Source: Deltaproteobacteria bacterium (GTDB lineage: Bacteria; Myxococcota_A; UBA9160; UBA4427). From it: a DNA stretch of 64,000 nucleotides. How positions within the stretch are numbered: position 1 is the stretch's first letter; each line of letters begins with the position of its first letter. A model generated the notes under the pieces. That model saw only the letters and a program-made list of their open reading frames with translations, was not told where the DNA came from and did not search any database. The position numbers and the translations under genes are program-made. Shown in pieces: positions 42,217-51,098 of the stretch. Location: NCBI GenBank assembly GCA_019310385.1, contig JAFDEK010000002.1, positions 1 to 64,000 on the forward strand, given 5' to 3'.

Positions 42217-42297
42217 GGTTTCTCCTCTGTCGCGTCTGTCGCGCCCGCCTCGATTGTCGCGACACCAGTGTAAACCGGGCGGGAGAGCGGCACGAGC

Positions 42298-42314
42298 GGG
42301 TGCCTTTTTTGCTT
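42298..42314 (+). promoter_or_regulatory. Candidate sigma-54 promoter upstream of the PEP-CTERM gene
   Basis: GG at 42299-42300 and GC at 42311-42312 are exactly 10 nt apart (GGTGCCTTTTTTGC), matching the -24/-12 geometry of sigma-54 promoters with TTGC at -12, although the -24 block is GGTGCC instead of TGGCAC. It lies 65 nt before the ATG. PEP-CTERM genes are known to be sigma-54-dependent in some bacteria. A short hairpin with GGCAC/GTGCC (42289-42304) overlaps it and is an alternative reading. Confidence 0.35.
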
Positions 42315-42376
42315 GTCACTCGCGTGGGTGCCGTGAGACAATCGAGCCGATTCTGAGGTGAGGGTAGGAGATCCCT

Positions 42377-43861
42377 ATGCGCAAATCTTTCGTCCTCCCG
42401 TCGGCGATCGTCGGCAGCCTGCTCCTCGCGCTCTCCGCCGCCGCCAATCCGCCCCTGGCGAATCCCGGCTTCGAGGCCGGCCTCGGCCCGGACAACCCCA
42501 CCTTCCATACGACCGCTCTTGCGGGCAACAAGGGGCCCTCGGCGGCCGACGATTGGGACGTGTTCCACGACACGGCGGGAGGACTCCTGACGATTACGGA
42601 GCAGGTTGAGACCACGCTTCCCGGCGGCGGCACGAGCATGCTCTACGTCGAAACCCACGAGCCGCTGAGAGGCCTGCTTCAGGTCACGGGCCCCATGGGC
42701 TCCGGCCCGCCTCACTGCACCGCCTCCGCCTGGGTGTACGTGACCAGCGGCGTCGTGGGGCTCGGCGCCGGCGACGACGGCGGCGCCACGGCCCCGAGCG
42801 TCGTCAGCACGACCACTGACGTCTGGGAGTTCCTCCAGACTCCGAACGCCCAGTCGCCCTGCAACAGTATTGTGATCTACTCCATCGGGGGCGGCGCGAA
42901 TTTCGACGTCGACAACGCCGAGCTGAAGGAGTTCCAGGTCTTCGACGACCCGGCGCCCGTCGAGTACAGCAACTTCCTCGACGAGAAGGCGATCCCCGGT
43001 GGCGGCAACCACAACGGCCTCGATCCGGGGCAGGTCCTGTACACCGAGCCGGTGGACGGCGCGGCGGACTCCAATCCCCAGGACGTCGTCGACTTCTTTC
43101 CCTTGCTCGAGAGCGGAAACGAGCCCGACGCCCAGATCGACGCCCTGGCGAACGGCGCCGACGCCTTCTTCGACCCGGTGGTGGCCGACCAGGAGATCCT
43201 GCTGATCTCGATTCTCGGCGATCCTGGCCCCATCGAGCCCATCGCTGCCTACTACGAGGATGCGACGGGTGCGACGGGCGTCCAGTACACCCAGCGGGAC
43301 CTGAACGCCGTGAATGCACCCGGCGATCTCGACGACGTCGACGGCCTCGAGCTGTGGAGGGGGATGGACGACGCGACCCTCGACGACGCCGACTACTTCT
43401 CGACCCAGGGCGATGCGACCGGAGTGTCGATCTACAGCTACATCACCGGCGCATCGGCTTCCTACGTCACACGGGCCCAGATCCATGGCGCCCTCTCCAC
43501 CCTGGGCTTCACCGGCGGCGTTGGCGATGTGGACGTCGATGCCCTGATGGTGAAGGACACCAACGGCGCGGGCGACTGGGACGAGGGCGACGAGATCCTC
43601 TTCAGCATTCGCAGTGCGGCGGGCTGGACGGGCGGCGAGATCGTGCACTGGCGCTTCGGCTCTGCGGCCGGCTACCTCTTCCACGGCGGACACGACTGGG
43701 ATTCGAGCTTCGATCTCTCCACCGCGTTCCCCGTCGGCGTGGGCGACCAGGAGGTGGACGCCATCGAGGCGACCTCCGTGCCCGAGCCCGCAGAGCTGCT
43801 GCTGCTCGCCTGCGGCGCGCTGCTGCTGCGGGGTCTCGACCGGAGGCGACGAGCCGGGTGA
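42377..43861 (+). CDS. PEP-CTERM-sorted exported protein
   Basis: 494 residues. A signal peptide (SAIVGSLLLALSAAA) starts the chain; a jelly-roll-like domain (ANPGFEAGLGPDNPTFHTT to FDVDNAELKEFQVF) resembles carbohydrate-binding folds; the middle has Asp-rich repeats (DADYFSTQGDATGV; DVDALMVKDTNGAGDWDEGDE, calcium-loop-like). The C-terminus VPEPAELLLLACGALLLRGLDRRRRAG is a classical PEP-CTERM signal: VPEP, hydrophobic helix, Arg tail. It would be cleaved by an exosortase (none in the window) and placed on the cell surface or extracellular matrix. GGTAGGAG is 7 nt before the ATG. No enzymatic motif is seen. Confidence 0.92.
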   Translation: MRKSFVLPSAIVGSLLLALSAAANPPLANPGFEAGLGPDNPTFHTTALAGNKGPSAADDWDVFHDTAGGLLTITEQVETTLPGGGTSMLYVETHEPLRGLLQVTGPMGSGPPHCTASAWVYVTSGVVGLGAGDDGGATAPSVVSTTTDVWEFLQTPNAQSPCNSIVIYSIGGGANFDVDNAELKEFQVFDDPAPVEYSNFLDEKAIPGGGNHNGLDPGQVLYTEPVDGAADSNPQDVVDFFPLLESGNEPDAQIDALANGADAFFDPVVADQEILLISILGDPGPIEPIAAYYEDATGATGVQYTQRDLNAVNAPGDLDDVDGLELWRGMDDATLDDADYFSTQGDATGVSIYSYITGASASYVTRAQIHGALSTLGFTGGVGDVDVDALMVKDTNGAGDWDEGDEILFSIRSAAGWTGGEIVHWRFGSAAGYLFHGGHDWDSSFDLSTAFPVGVGDQEVDAIEATSVPEPAELLLLACGALLLRGLDRRRRAG

Positions 43862-43870
43862 GGGTGACTT

Positions 43871-43920
43871 GCCGCGGGCGCTTCATCGGGCCGCGGGCTT
43901 TGTTTGGCCGCAGGCGCTCA
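43871..43920. repeat. 17-19 bp tandem repeat, three copies, after the PEP-CTERM gene
   Basis: GCCGCGGGCGCTT-like units at 43871, 43890 and 43907, 9 nt after the PEP-CTERM stop and running into the alcohol dehydrogenase stop (43918). The core GCCGCAGGCGCT also occurs in the 19809 repeat. Confidence 0.75.
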
Positions 43921-44964
43921 GGGATTCACGATCACCTTGACGACGCCCTTGCTCTTGTCGGCGGCCAGCTCGAAGGCGCCCGCGATGTCGTCGAGGGGGC
44001 ACTGATGGGTCACCAGCTCCCGGGCGGGAAGCTGCCCTGACGCCATCCACTCGAGGCACAGCTCGAAGTCGTGCCGCTTGCCCTTCATGCCATAGGTGAG
44101 CGAGAAGATCACCTGGGCGTCCTTGAGGACGGCGTCCCAGGAGTTCACGGGTACCGGCTCGTCCCAGAGCCCGAGCACGACGATGGTGCAGCCGGAGCGC
44201 AGCACCGCGAGGGCCTGGGCGAAGGTGGGTGCGTGACCGCCGACACTCTCGACGACCAGGTCTGCGCCCAGCCCCCCCGTCTCGGCCTTGATCCGCTCGA
44301 CCAGATCGTCGTCACCGCTGCGCAGCACTACGTCGGCGCCGAAGCGTTCGGCCAGCTTCGCCTGGGCGTCGTGCTTGGCGGTGATGATGACCTTGCTCGC
44401 TCCCAGGGCCTTGGCGGTTGCCGCGGCGCTCAGTCCCAGCACGCCGGCTCCCAACACCACCACCGTCTCGCCACCCTGGAGGCCGCCGCGGCGCACGCCG
44501 CTCACCGCGCAGGCGCAGGGCTCGACCACGGCCGCGGTGTTCGTCTCGATGCCTTCGGGCAGGACGTAGAGCCCTCGCTCGGTGGTCTCGAGGTACTCGA
44601 CGAAGCCCCCGATACCGAGGAAACGGCGGCGCTCGCACTGGCCGTAGAGGCCCGCGGCGCACTGCACGCAGGCGCCGCAGGAGCTGCTCTCGAAGAAGTC
44701 GATGACGACCCGATCTCCAGGCTTCACGCGGGTGACCCGGGCGCCCACCTCGTCCACGACGCCGGCGTACTCGTGGCCTCCGCCGCCCGGCAGGGGAAAG
44801 CGCATGAGGCCCTGCTCCACCGGGGCGCCCGTCCACCAGTGCAGGTTGCTGCCGCAGATTCCCAGGCTCTCGATGCGGACGATGACGGTGTCGTCCGAGG
44901 CCGCGGGCCGCGGGGTCTCCTCCAAGCGGATGTCGCGAGGCCCTATCAGAACTGCGGATCGCAT
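43918..44964 (-). CDS. Zinc-dependent alcohol dehydrogenase (MDR superfamily)
   Basis: 348 residues from ATG 44964. ICGSNLHWW replaces the usual GICGTDxH; GGGGHEYAG is the catalytic-Zn Glu/His motif, and SCGACVQCAAGLYGQCE supplies the four structural-zinc cysteines. VVVLGAGVLGLSAAATAKALG is the NAD-binding loop. It probably oxidises a secondary alcohol or polyol, like sorbitol/threonine dehydrogenases. GGGAG precedes the ATG. It is convergent with the PEP-CTERM gene. Confidence 0.9.
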   Translation of the reverse strand: MRSAVLIGPRDIRLEETPRPAASDDTVIVRIESLGICGSNLHWWTGAPVEQGLMRFPLPGGGGHEYAGVVDEVGARVTRVKPGDRVVIDFFESSSCGACVQCAAGLYGQCERRRFLGIGGFVEYLETTERGLYVLPEGIETNTAAVVEPCACAVSGVRRGGLQGGETVVVLGAGVLGLSAAATAKALGASKVIITAKHDAQAKLAERFGADVVLRSGDDDLVERIKAETGGLGADLVVESVGGHAPTFAQALAVLRSGCTIVVLGLWDEPVPVNSWDAVLKDAQVIFSLTYGMKGKRHDFELCLEWMASGQLPARELVTHQCPLDDIAGAFELAADKSKGVVKVIVNP

Positions 44965-45054
44965 CATGAGCTCCCGGTGCAAGGGCTCCGGGCCCTCGTG
45001 TGGATCGCGAGATGCTAGCCCAACGCGGCGTACAGCCAGCTATAGTGGGCCGCC

Positions 45055-45936
45055 ATGCTCGACTCTGCAGCCGCCCCGGACAGCCGGCCCGTCTTCCACC
45101 TCGACGGTGCGCTCCTCGTTCCAACCGGTCTCGCCACGGGACCCTGGTACGCCGACAGCCAGCACGGGAGCGCGATGCTCGGCCTGCTGGCGCGTGCGGT
45201 CGAGCAATTCCCCGCGCCCGGGCCCGTGCAGGTCACCCGCCTCACGGTGGACTTCATGCGCGCGGCGCCCCTGATACCCGTCTCGACCCCCGTCCGACTA
45301 CTGCGCCGCGGTAGGACGACGGAGGTCCTGGAGACCGAGATCACGGCAAATGGGGAGGTGTATGCCCGGGCCACGGCGATGCGCTTTCGCGTGGCGGATC
45401 TTCCGGTCACCGACGAGGCGCCTCGCTACGGTCTCGGTCGCCCCATGCACCTGCCCTCCGCGGACGAGATCCCCAGCGCCGATGGACTGGATCGGAGCGA
45501 GGAGGATGCCTTCCACATGGCCCTGGAGATGCGCCCGAACGTGGGCCCAGAGGGCCCTGCGATCTGGTTCCGCATGCGAAATTCCCTGGTGGCGGGGGAG
45601 GCGCTGACTCCCACGGTGCGCGCGGCCATCGTCGCGGACTGGACCTACGCGGTGCCCATCGTCCACCAGGCCCTCCTGGGCAACGAGGCGCAGGAAGAGC
45701 GCAGCCTCAGCCCCATCAGCCCCATCAACCCCGACACCAGCGTCAACCTCCACCGGCCCATGGAAGGCGAGTGGGTCTGCCTCGACGCCCACGTCTACTA
45801 CGGGGATCTCGGCGCTGGCACCGCGGTGGCTCAGCTCTTCGACGAGCGCGGGCCCATAGGCCACTCGTCCCAGTCGCTCTTGATTCGGGAGGGGGAGAGG
45901 ATGCCCGCCGCCGAGCGCGAGCGAAGCCGGCACTGA
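45055..45936 (+). CDS. Acyl-CoA thioesterase-like (double hotdog) protein
   Basis: 293 residues. TGPWYADSQHGSAMLGLLARAVEQF with VTRLTVDFMRAAPLIP and later SPINPDTSVNLHRPMEGEWVCLDAHVYYGD match the TesB-like family with two hotdog folds (4HBT_3-type). Such proteins hydrolyse acyl-CoA to free acid and CoA. The catalytic D/T/Q set of TesB cannot be verified here. It lies near other CoA genes in the region; substrate unknown. Confidence 0.8.
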   Translation: MLDSAAAPDSRPVFHLDGALLVPTGLATGPWYADSQHGSAMLGLLARAVEQFPAPGPVQVTRLTVDFMRAAPLIPVSTPVRLLRRGRTTEVLETEITANGEVYARATAMRFRVADLPVTDEAPRYGLGRPMHLPSADEIPSADGLDRSEEDAFHMALEMRPNVGPEGPAIWFRMRNSLVAGEALTPTVRAAIVADWTYAVPIVHQALLGNEAQEERSLSPISPINPDTSVNLHRPMEGEWVCLDAHVYYGDLGAGTAVAQLFDERGPIGHSSQSLLIREGERMPAAERERSRH

Positions 45937-45985
45937 TTCGAATCAGGGCTGGGCGCCGTGGGCCGCCAGGGCCTTCATCGCCATT

Positions 45986-46023
45986 CTGTCGCTGTCGGCA
46001 CTCTCTGTCGCTGTCGGCAGTCT
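45986..46023. repeat. 19-bp tandem duplication between two convergent genes
   Basis: CTGTCGCTGTCGGCA at 45986 recurs exactly at 46005, a 19-bp period, overlapping the stop of the amidohydrolase (46022). Confidence 0.85.
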
Positions 46024-47752
46024 ATGCGGCGCAGTCACCCGGCACCTCGACGGTTTCGGTGTCCCGGCCCGAGTGGAAAATGGTGCCGGGCAGGGCGCCG
46101 GTGTGCTCCTGGCCCGTGACGATCTCGACGCCGTTGACCAGTACGTGCTCGATCCCCTCGGCGTCGGCGTAGAGGCGGCCCGCCCCGGCCGGGAGATCGA
46201 AGCGGGTGTAGGTCTCGCCCACGTCGACGCGCTCGGGATCGAAGACGACGATGTCGGCGTGCCAGCCCTGGGCCAGGCGCCCGCGCTCGCGCAGGCCGTA
46301 GAGGCGGGCGGGCACCTCGCTGAGCTGGTGCACCGCGTCTTCCAGGCTGATGACCCCGTGTTTGCGCACCCCGTTGCCGAGCACCTGGGTCGAGAACGCG
46401 AAGGTGTCGATCATGTCGAGATGGGCGCCGGCGTCCGAGGCGCCGATTACCGCGCGATCGTCGCGCCAGGTGCTGCCGCGCAGCTCCCAGCTGGCCGCGT
46501 CCTGCCCCATGGCGGGGGGCATGAAGTAGGTCTGCAGGTCGTCCTCGAGGGCGATGTCGATCATGGTGTCGAAGGTCGATTTGCCGAGTTCGTCGGCGAT
46601 CTCGTCGATGCGTCGGCCGAGGTACTTCTCGTTGGCGGGCGAGACGGTCTGGTTGATGGACAGGTTGCCCCACACCGCGAGAGCCTGGAGGATGCCCGAT
46701 TCCGGCGAGTTGGCGTCTTGGTCGAGCCGCGCCCGCAGCGCGGGGTCGCGCAGCCGCTCCATGCGCTCCTCGATGGAGAGCTTGAATAGATCCGCCCAGC
46801 CGTGCAGGGCATCGAAGACGAAGCCCGCGTGGAGATTGATGCGCACCGTCATGGGCTGGGGGACCGTGAGGGCGATCACCTCGGCGCCGCGCTCTCGCGC
46901 GTAGTCGCCCGCGGAGAGCTGTCCCTCCACGTAGTCGTGATTGAGCGAGGTGGGGGCGAGGACGTTCCAGTTGAGGGGGCGCCGGGCCGCCAGGGAGAGA
47001 TCGGTCATGAGCTGCTTCTGCTCGTCGCTGAAGGCCGTGGTGCCGGGCAGGAACTCGAGGGCGGTGCCCGGAAACTCGCGCACCACGCCCGCCAGCGCGA
47101 TCAGCTCCTCGCGACTCGCGTGGCGTGAGGGCACCGGGTTTCCGTCGGCGTCGTTGTGGGTGGGGGAGACCGTCGAGGAGAAGCCGAGGCCGCCCTGGGC
47201 GAGGGACTCGCGCAGCAGGGCGATCATCTGCTCGAGCTCCTCGTCGCTGGCCTCGTGGCCGACTGCCCGCTCGCCCATGACGACCCGGCGCAGGGCGGAG
47301 TGGCCCACCATGAAGCCCGCGTTCACGGCCAGCTTGCCCTCGAGGCGCTCGAGGTACTCGCCGAAGCTGCTCCAGTCCCACGGCACGCCGGCCTCGAGAC
47401 TCTCGATGGGCATGCCTTCCACCCGGGCGAGCATGCGCATGAGGTATTCTCCGGCGTCGGCGCTGAGGGGCGCGATGCTGAAGCCGCAGTTGCCGCCCAC
47501 GATGGAGGTCACGCCGTGAAAGGGCGAGGGGCTCAGGGTGCCGTCCCAGAAGGCCTGGGCGTCGTAGTGGGTGTGGATGTCGACGAAGCCGGGCGCCACG
47601 ATCCTGCCCGTGGCGTCGATGGTGCGGCGCGCCTCCTGGTGGACCTCGCCGATGGCGGTGATGCGGCCGTCGCGAATCCCCACGTCGGCCCGCTGGCGCG
47701 GGGTCCCGCGTCCGTCGATGACCTCTCCGCCCTTGATGACGACGTCCAGCAT
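46022..47752 (-). CDS. Amidohydrolase, N-acyl-D-amino-acid deacylase-like
   Basis: 576 residues. LDVVIKGGEVIDGRG opens the composite beta-sandwich, and APGFVDIHTHYDAQ (about 53-66, H60 and H62) is the first metal-ligand motif of amidohydrolases. IVGGNCGFS, ASDAGAHLDM (catalytic Asp) and the C-terminal GWHADIVVFDPERVD fit the D-aminoacylase subgroup (Zn-dependent removal of the acyl group from N-acyl-D-amino acids). Cytoplasmic, no signal peptide. Could instead act on another N-acyl or cyclic amide. Confidence 0.85.
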   Translation of the reverse strand: MLDVVIKGGEVIDGRGTPRQRADVGIRDGRITAIGEVHQEARRTIDATGRIVAPGFVDIHTHYDAQAFWDGTLSPSPFHGVTSIVGGNCGFSIAPLSADAGEYLMRMLARVEGMPIESLEAGVPWDWSSFGEYLERLEGKLAVNAGFMVGHSALRRVVMGERAVGHEASDEELEQMIALLRESLAQGGLGFSSTVSPTHNDADGNPVPSRHASREELIALAGVVREFPGTALEFLPGTTAFSDEQKQLMTDLSLAARRPLNWNVLAPTSLNHDYVEGQLSAGDYARERGAEVIALTVPQPMTVRINLHAGFVFDALHGWADLFKLSIEERMERLRDPALRARLDQDANSPESGILQALAVWGNLSINQTVSPANEKYLGRRIDEIADELGKSTFDTMIDIALEDDLQTYFMPPAMGQDAASWELRGSTWRDDRAVIGASDAGAHLDMIDTFAFSTQVLGNGVRKHGVISLEDAVHQLSEVPARLYGLRERGRLAQGWHADIVVFDPERVDVGETYTRFDLPAGAGRLYADAEGIEHVLVNGVEIVTGQEHTGALPGTIFHSGRDTETVEVPGDCAA

Positions 47753-47767
47753 GACTCTCTCCCTTTC

Positions 47768-47806
47768 ATGGGTGCCGCGAATGGATGCCGCATATGGGTG
47801 CCGCGG
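47768..47806. repeat. 13-bp tandem repeat, three copies
   Basis: Units at 47768, 47781 and 47794 (ATGGGTGCCGCGA-like), immediately upstream of the amidohydrolase start codon at 47752. Confidence 0.92.
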
Positions 47807-47919
47807 CCGCGTTGCATACCCCCGGGCCGAGTCCGGGATTATATCACCCGCTGGAGCTGTGCCCCGAGCGAATCGACGGGGATTGAAGGCTCGATGCCCT
47901 GCCCCCTAAACTCGGGCCC

Positions 47920-48732
47920 ATGGCAATCGTGGACTTCGACGACGTGCTGGGCTGTCTCGAGCTACAGCGGCTGGGCGAGGGCCGCTACACGGCGCCCAAT
48001 ATCCCCATGCCCTATCGCCGGGTGTTCGGAGGGCAGCTTCTCGCGCAGGCGATCGCCGTCGCGGCGGCTGCGGCGGAGGGAAAGTCGCCGAAGTCCATCC
48101 ACGTGAGCTTTCCGCGGGAGGGGGATCTCGCGAAGCCCGTCGAGTATCGGGTGCAGCGGCTCCAGGAGGGGCGCAGCTTCGCGAGCCTGTGGATCGAGGC
48201 GCGCCAGGGGGAGACGTCGATCCTCGGCGCCCTGGTCTCGCTCCATGCCGAGGAGCCTGGCCTCTCCCATCAGCTCGACGCGCCGGAGGTCGGCACGCCC
48301 GAGGATGCAGCGCCCGTCGACCTCAGCATGATTCCCTGGGAGACGCGCATGGTGGGCGGCGTCGATCTCGCGAGCGATGCCGTTGGCCCGCCGAGCCTCG
48401 AGCTCTGGATGCGCGCGCCGGCGCTGCCCGACGATCCCGTGATCCACCAGGCGCTCTTCGCCTACGCGTCGGACCTCACCCTGATCGGAACCGCGCTGCG
48501 TCCCCATGAAGGTGTCAGCGAGGCCCATGTCCACGAGAAGATCGCGACGGCGGTCACGACACACACCGTCTGGTTTCACCGGCCCCTGCGCATGGACGAT
48601 TGGATCCTGGTCGCCCAGGAGAGCCCGACGGCGGCGGGCGCCCGGGGCTTCGGCCTCGGCCACGCCTACTCGCGGGACGGAGTCCTCGTGGCGTCATTCG
48701 GTCAGGAGAGCCTCATTCGCCCGCTCGGCTGA
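47920..48732 (+). CDS. Acyl-CoA thioesterase II (TesB-like)
   Basis: 270 residues. YRRVFGGQLLAQAIAVAAAAA is the TesB N-terminal hotdog signature; SIHVSFPREGDLAKPVEYRVQRLQEGRSFASLWIEA, and SLELWMRAP...HQALFAYASDLTLIGTAL and TTHTVWFHRPLRMDDW complete both hotdogs, with the D of YASDLTLI in the catalytic position. It hydrolyses medium or long acyl-CoA. The next gene starts 15 nt after its stop. Confidence 0.9.
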   Translation: MAIVDFDDVLGCLELQRLGEGRYTAPNIPMPYRRVFGGQLLAQAIAVAAAAAEGKSPKSIHVSFPREGDLAKPVEYRVQRLQEGRSFASLWIEARQGETSILGALVSLHAEEPGLSHQLDAPEVGTPEDAAPVDLSMIPWETRMVGGVDLASDAVGPPSLELWMRAPALPDDPVIHQALFAYASDLTLIGTALRPHEGVSEAHVHEKIATAVTTHTVWFHRPLRMDDWILVAQESPTAAGARGFGLGHAYSRDGVLVASFGQESLIRPLG

Positions 48733-48746
48733 GGGGTCAGCTCCTC

Positions 48747-50288
48747 ATGCCGGGCATGTCTCGGTCCCACGCCCCTTCACAAATGGGCAAGGCACCCTCA
48801 CTTCGATACCCTCGGCGGGTGTCACGCCTGGCCCCTGGCAGAACCCGGCTCCGCATTCCACCGCTCGACGCTGGCTTGGCCCCAACCGTCGCGCCTGGCC
48901 TCGCCTCTGGCCTCGCCACTTGCCTCGTTTTCTGCCTCTGCTGGGGCCTCTCCTGCAGCTCCGAGCCCCCGCCGCGCTCGATCCTGCTGATCACCGTGGA
49001 TACCCTGCGGGCCGACCACCTGGGCATCTACGGCTACCCGCGCTCCACCAGCCCCAATATCGATCGCTGGTTCGCGGACGCCGCCATCTTCGAGCGTTCC
49101 TATTCCACCGAGGCGCGCACGCCCCAGAGCGTCACGAGCATTCTCAGCGGACGACTCCCCCAGGAGCATCGGGTGCGCAAGTACTGGCAGCTGGTGCCCG
49201 ATGAGATCCGGCTGATCCCCGACCTGCTTCCCGAGGCCCATCAGAAGGCCGCCTTCGTTTCCAATGCCGTGCTGGTCGACAAGGCCATCGGGATCGCCGA
49301 TCGCTTCGAGCACTACGACGAGGACTTCGACCGCTCCGGCCCCGATGGCCGGAACACGGGCGAGCGGGATGCGCGCGCGACGACCGACGCCGTGCTGCGC
49401 TGGCTGCGCGAGGAGCGCGACCCGGATCGACCCTTCTTCGTGTGGATCCATTACATGGATCCCCACATCCCCTACCGCCCGCCGGAGGAGTGGAGCGCCG
49501 CATTCAGCCACGACGAGCCCGCCCTGGTTCCGCGCAGCCGCTTCTCTCTCGGCATGTTCGGAAAGGAAGTCGACGGCCCACCCGTGGACGCCCGCGACTT
49601 TGTCGACGCCTACGACGCCGAGATCGCCTTCATGGACCACGAGATCGGACGGCTGCTGGACACGTGGGCAGAGCTCGAATCCCTCGACGACAGCCTGATG
49701 CTCCTCACCGCAGACCACGGCGAGGCCCTCATGGAGTACGAGATGTACTTCGGCCACGGATACCAGGTCTACGAGTCGATCATCCATGTACCGCTCCTGG
49801 TGCGTGGCCCCGGCGTCCGGTCCGCGCGTCATCCCGGTCTGACCTCCGGCATCGACGTGCTGCCCACGGTGCTGGCCTTCGCGGGAGGCGCCTCTCCCGA
49901 GGAGCTCCCGGGCATCGACCTCTCCGGTCCGGCGGCGATTCCGCCCGAGCGCATCGTCTATGCCGAGACCACCTTTGCGAAGAACACCTGGCGGACGGCG
50001 ATTCGGGCCATGGACAAATGGATGCTGCGCATCGCCCGCGAGGGAGACATCGCCGAATGGCGCCACTACGATCTGGCCGCGGACGTGGGCGAGGAGGCCC
50101 CGCGTCCCTGGAGCGCCGGCGCTTCGGGCGGCGATCGCCTGCTCGAGCTCCTCGCGAAGGACCCCGATCGCGCCGGCCCCGCGCGCATCGCCGCGCCCGG
50201 CGGCGTCACCGGCCCCAACGAGATCGCGCCGCGGGTGAGCGAAGAAGAGCTCGAGACCCTGCGCGCCCTCGGCTACGTGGGCGACTAG
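48747..50288 (+). CDS. Sulfatase/alkaline-phosphatase-fold lipoprotein hydrolase
   Basis: 513 residues from ATG 48747, with GAGGGG upstream. A hydrophobic stretch ending in GLSC is a lipobox, so it is a lipoprotein. LLITVDTLRADHLGIYG supplies the first metal Asp; STEARTPQSVTSILSG is where sulfatases carry the Cys/Ser converted to formylglycine, but here the aligned residue is a Thr, without the C/S-x-P-x-R pattern. LLTADHGEALMEY and HVPLLVRGPG give the second metal-ligand set. It is probably a phosphodiesterase, phosphatase or transferase of the same superfamily rather than a formylglycine sulfatase. The C-terminus carries a repeat with the stop codon. Confidence 0.85.
   Translation: MPGMSRSHAPSQMGKAPSLRYPRRVSRLAPGRTRLRIPPLDAGLAPTVAPGLASGLATCLVFCLCWGLSCSSEPPPRSILLITVDTLRADHLGIYGYPRSTSPNIDRWFADAAIFERSYSTEARTPQSVTSILSGRLPQEHRVRKYWQLVPDEIRLIPDLLPEAHQKAAFVSNAVLVDKAIGIADRFEHYDEDFDRSGPDGRNTGERDARATTDAVLRWLREERDPDRPFFVWIHYMDPHIPYRPPEEWSAAFSHDEPALVPRSRFSLGMFGKEVDGPPVDARDFVDAYDAEIAFMDHEIGRLLDTWAELESLDDSLMLLTADHGEALMEYEMYFGHGYQVYESIIHVPLLVRGPGVRSARHPGLTSGIDVLPTVLAFAGGASPEELPGIDLSGPAAIPPERIVYAETTFAKNTWRTAIRAMDKWMLRIAREGDIAEWRHYDLAADVGEEAPRPWSAGASGGDRLLELLAKDPDRAGPARIAAPGGVTGPNEIAPRVSEEELETLRALGYVGD
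48895..48930. repeat. 12-bp tandem repeat, three copies, in the lipoprotein signal peptide
   Basis: CTGGCCTCGCCT-like units at 48895, 48907 and 48919, in frame, encoding small hydrophobic residues (GLASGLATCLV) of the signal peptide. Confidence 0.8.
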
Positions 50289-50321
50289 AGAGTGGGTGAC
50301 TAGAGAGTGGGCGACTGGGGG
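50277..50321. repeat. 15-bp tandem repeat, three copies, containing the stop codon
   Basis: Units GTGGGCGACTAGAGA (50277), GTGGGTGACTAGAGA (50292) and GTGGGCGACTGGGGG (50307). Unit one ends the hydrolase (V-G-D-stop at TAG 50286-50288), unit two duplicates the same stop, and unit three gives an in-frame GTG for the following glycosyltransferase. Confidence 0.95.
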
Positions 50322-50336
50322 CTTTCTGCGCTAGGC

Positions 50337-51074
50337 ATGAGTACGATGAAGCTCACGGTCGCCATACCGGTCTACAACGAAGCGGGCACCATCGCGGCCC
50401 TCGTCGACCGCGTGCAGGCGGTGCCCCTCGAGAAGGAGCTCGTGATCGTCGACGACTGCTCGACGGACGGGTCGCGCGAAAAGCTCGCAGAGCTGGAGGC
50501 CTCCCACCAGAACCTCCGGGTCATCCGTCACGAGTTCAATCAGGGAAAGGGCGCGGCCCTGCGTACCGCCTTCGCCGCGGCTCGCGGTGAGATCGTCGTC
50601 ATCCAGGACGGCGATCTCGAGTACAACCCCGACGAGTACCCGAAGCTGATCCGTCCCATCCTCGACGGCAACGCCGACGTCGTCTACGGATCGCGCTTCG
50701 CCGGCGGCGAGTCCCACCGCGTCCTCTACTTCTGGCACTCCCTCGGCAACAAGGCCCTGACCCTGCTCTCCAACATCTTCACGGATCTCAACCTCACCGA
50801 CATGGAGACCTGTTACAAGGTCTTTCGAAGGGAGGTGTTGCAGTCCATCACCATCGAAGAGAATCGCTTCGGCTTCGAGCCCGAGATCACCGCCAAGGTC
50901 TCGCAGCAGCGCTGGCGCATCTACGAGGTCGGCATCTCCTATGCGGGGCGCACCTACGAGGAGGGCAAGAAGATCGGCTGGCGCGATGGCGTCCGGGCCA
51001 TCTGGTGCATTCTCAAGTACAACATCTGGCGGCGGCAGTCCGTGCGGGCGCCGCGTGGACCGGAACCCTCGTGA
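50337..51074 (+). CDS. Family 2 glycosyltransferase
   Basis: 245 residues from ATG 50337 (a second ATG at 50346 and a GTG at 50307 are alternatives). [56 protein letters not shown] (DxD-like acceptor/metal site) and GSRFAGG identify a GT-A enzyme close to dolichol-phosphate mannosyltransferase/undecaprenyl-phosphate glycosyltransferase types. It lacks the C-terminal membrane helices of DPM1-like enzymes, so it is soluble or peripheral. Likely adds sugars to a lipid carrier; sugar unknown. Confidence 0.9.
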   Translation: MSTMKLTVAIPVYNEAGTIAALVDRVQAVPLEKELVIVDDCSTDGSREKLAELEASHQNLRVIRHEFNQGKGAALRTAFAAARGEIVVIQDGDLEYNPDEYPKLIRPILDGNADVVYGSRFAGGESHRVLYFWHSLGNKALTLLSNIFTDLNLTDMETCYKVFRREVLQSITIEENRFGFEPEITAKVSQQRWRIYEVGISYAGRTYEEGKKIGWRDGVRAIWCILKYNIWRRQSVRAPRGPEPS

Positions 51075-51098
51075 TCAAGCGATACGGAGTCGCCGGAA

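Noticed and set aside
42289-42310. Hairpin GGCAC/GTGCC followed by six T, looking like a terminator
   Set aside because: There is no upstream gene on the plus strand to terminate and the stem is only 5 bp; the same bases better fit a promoter element, though this is not proven.
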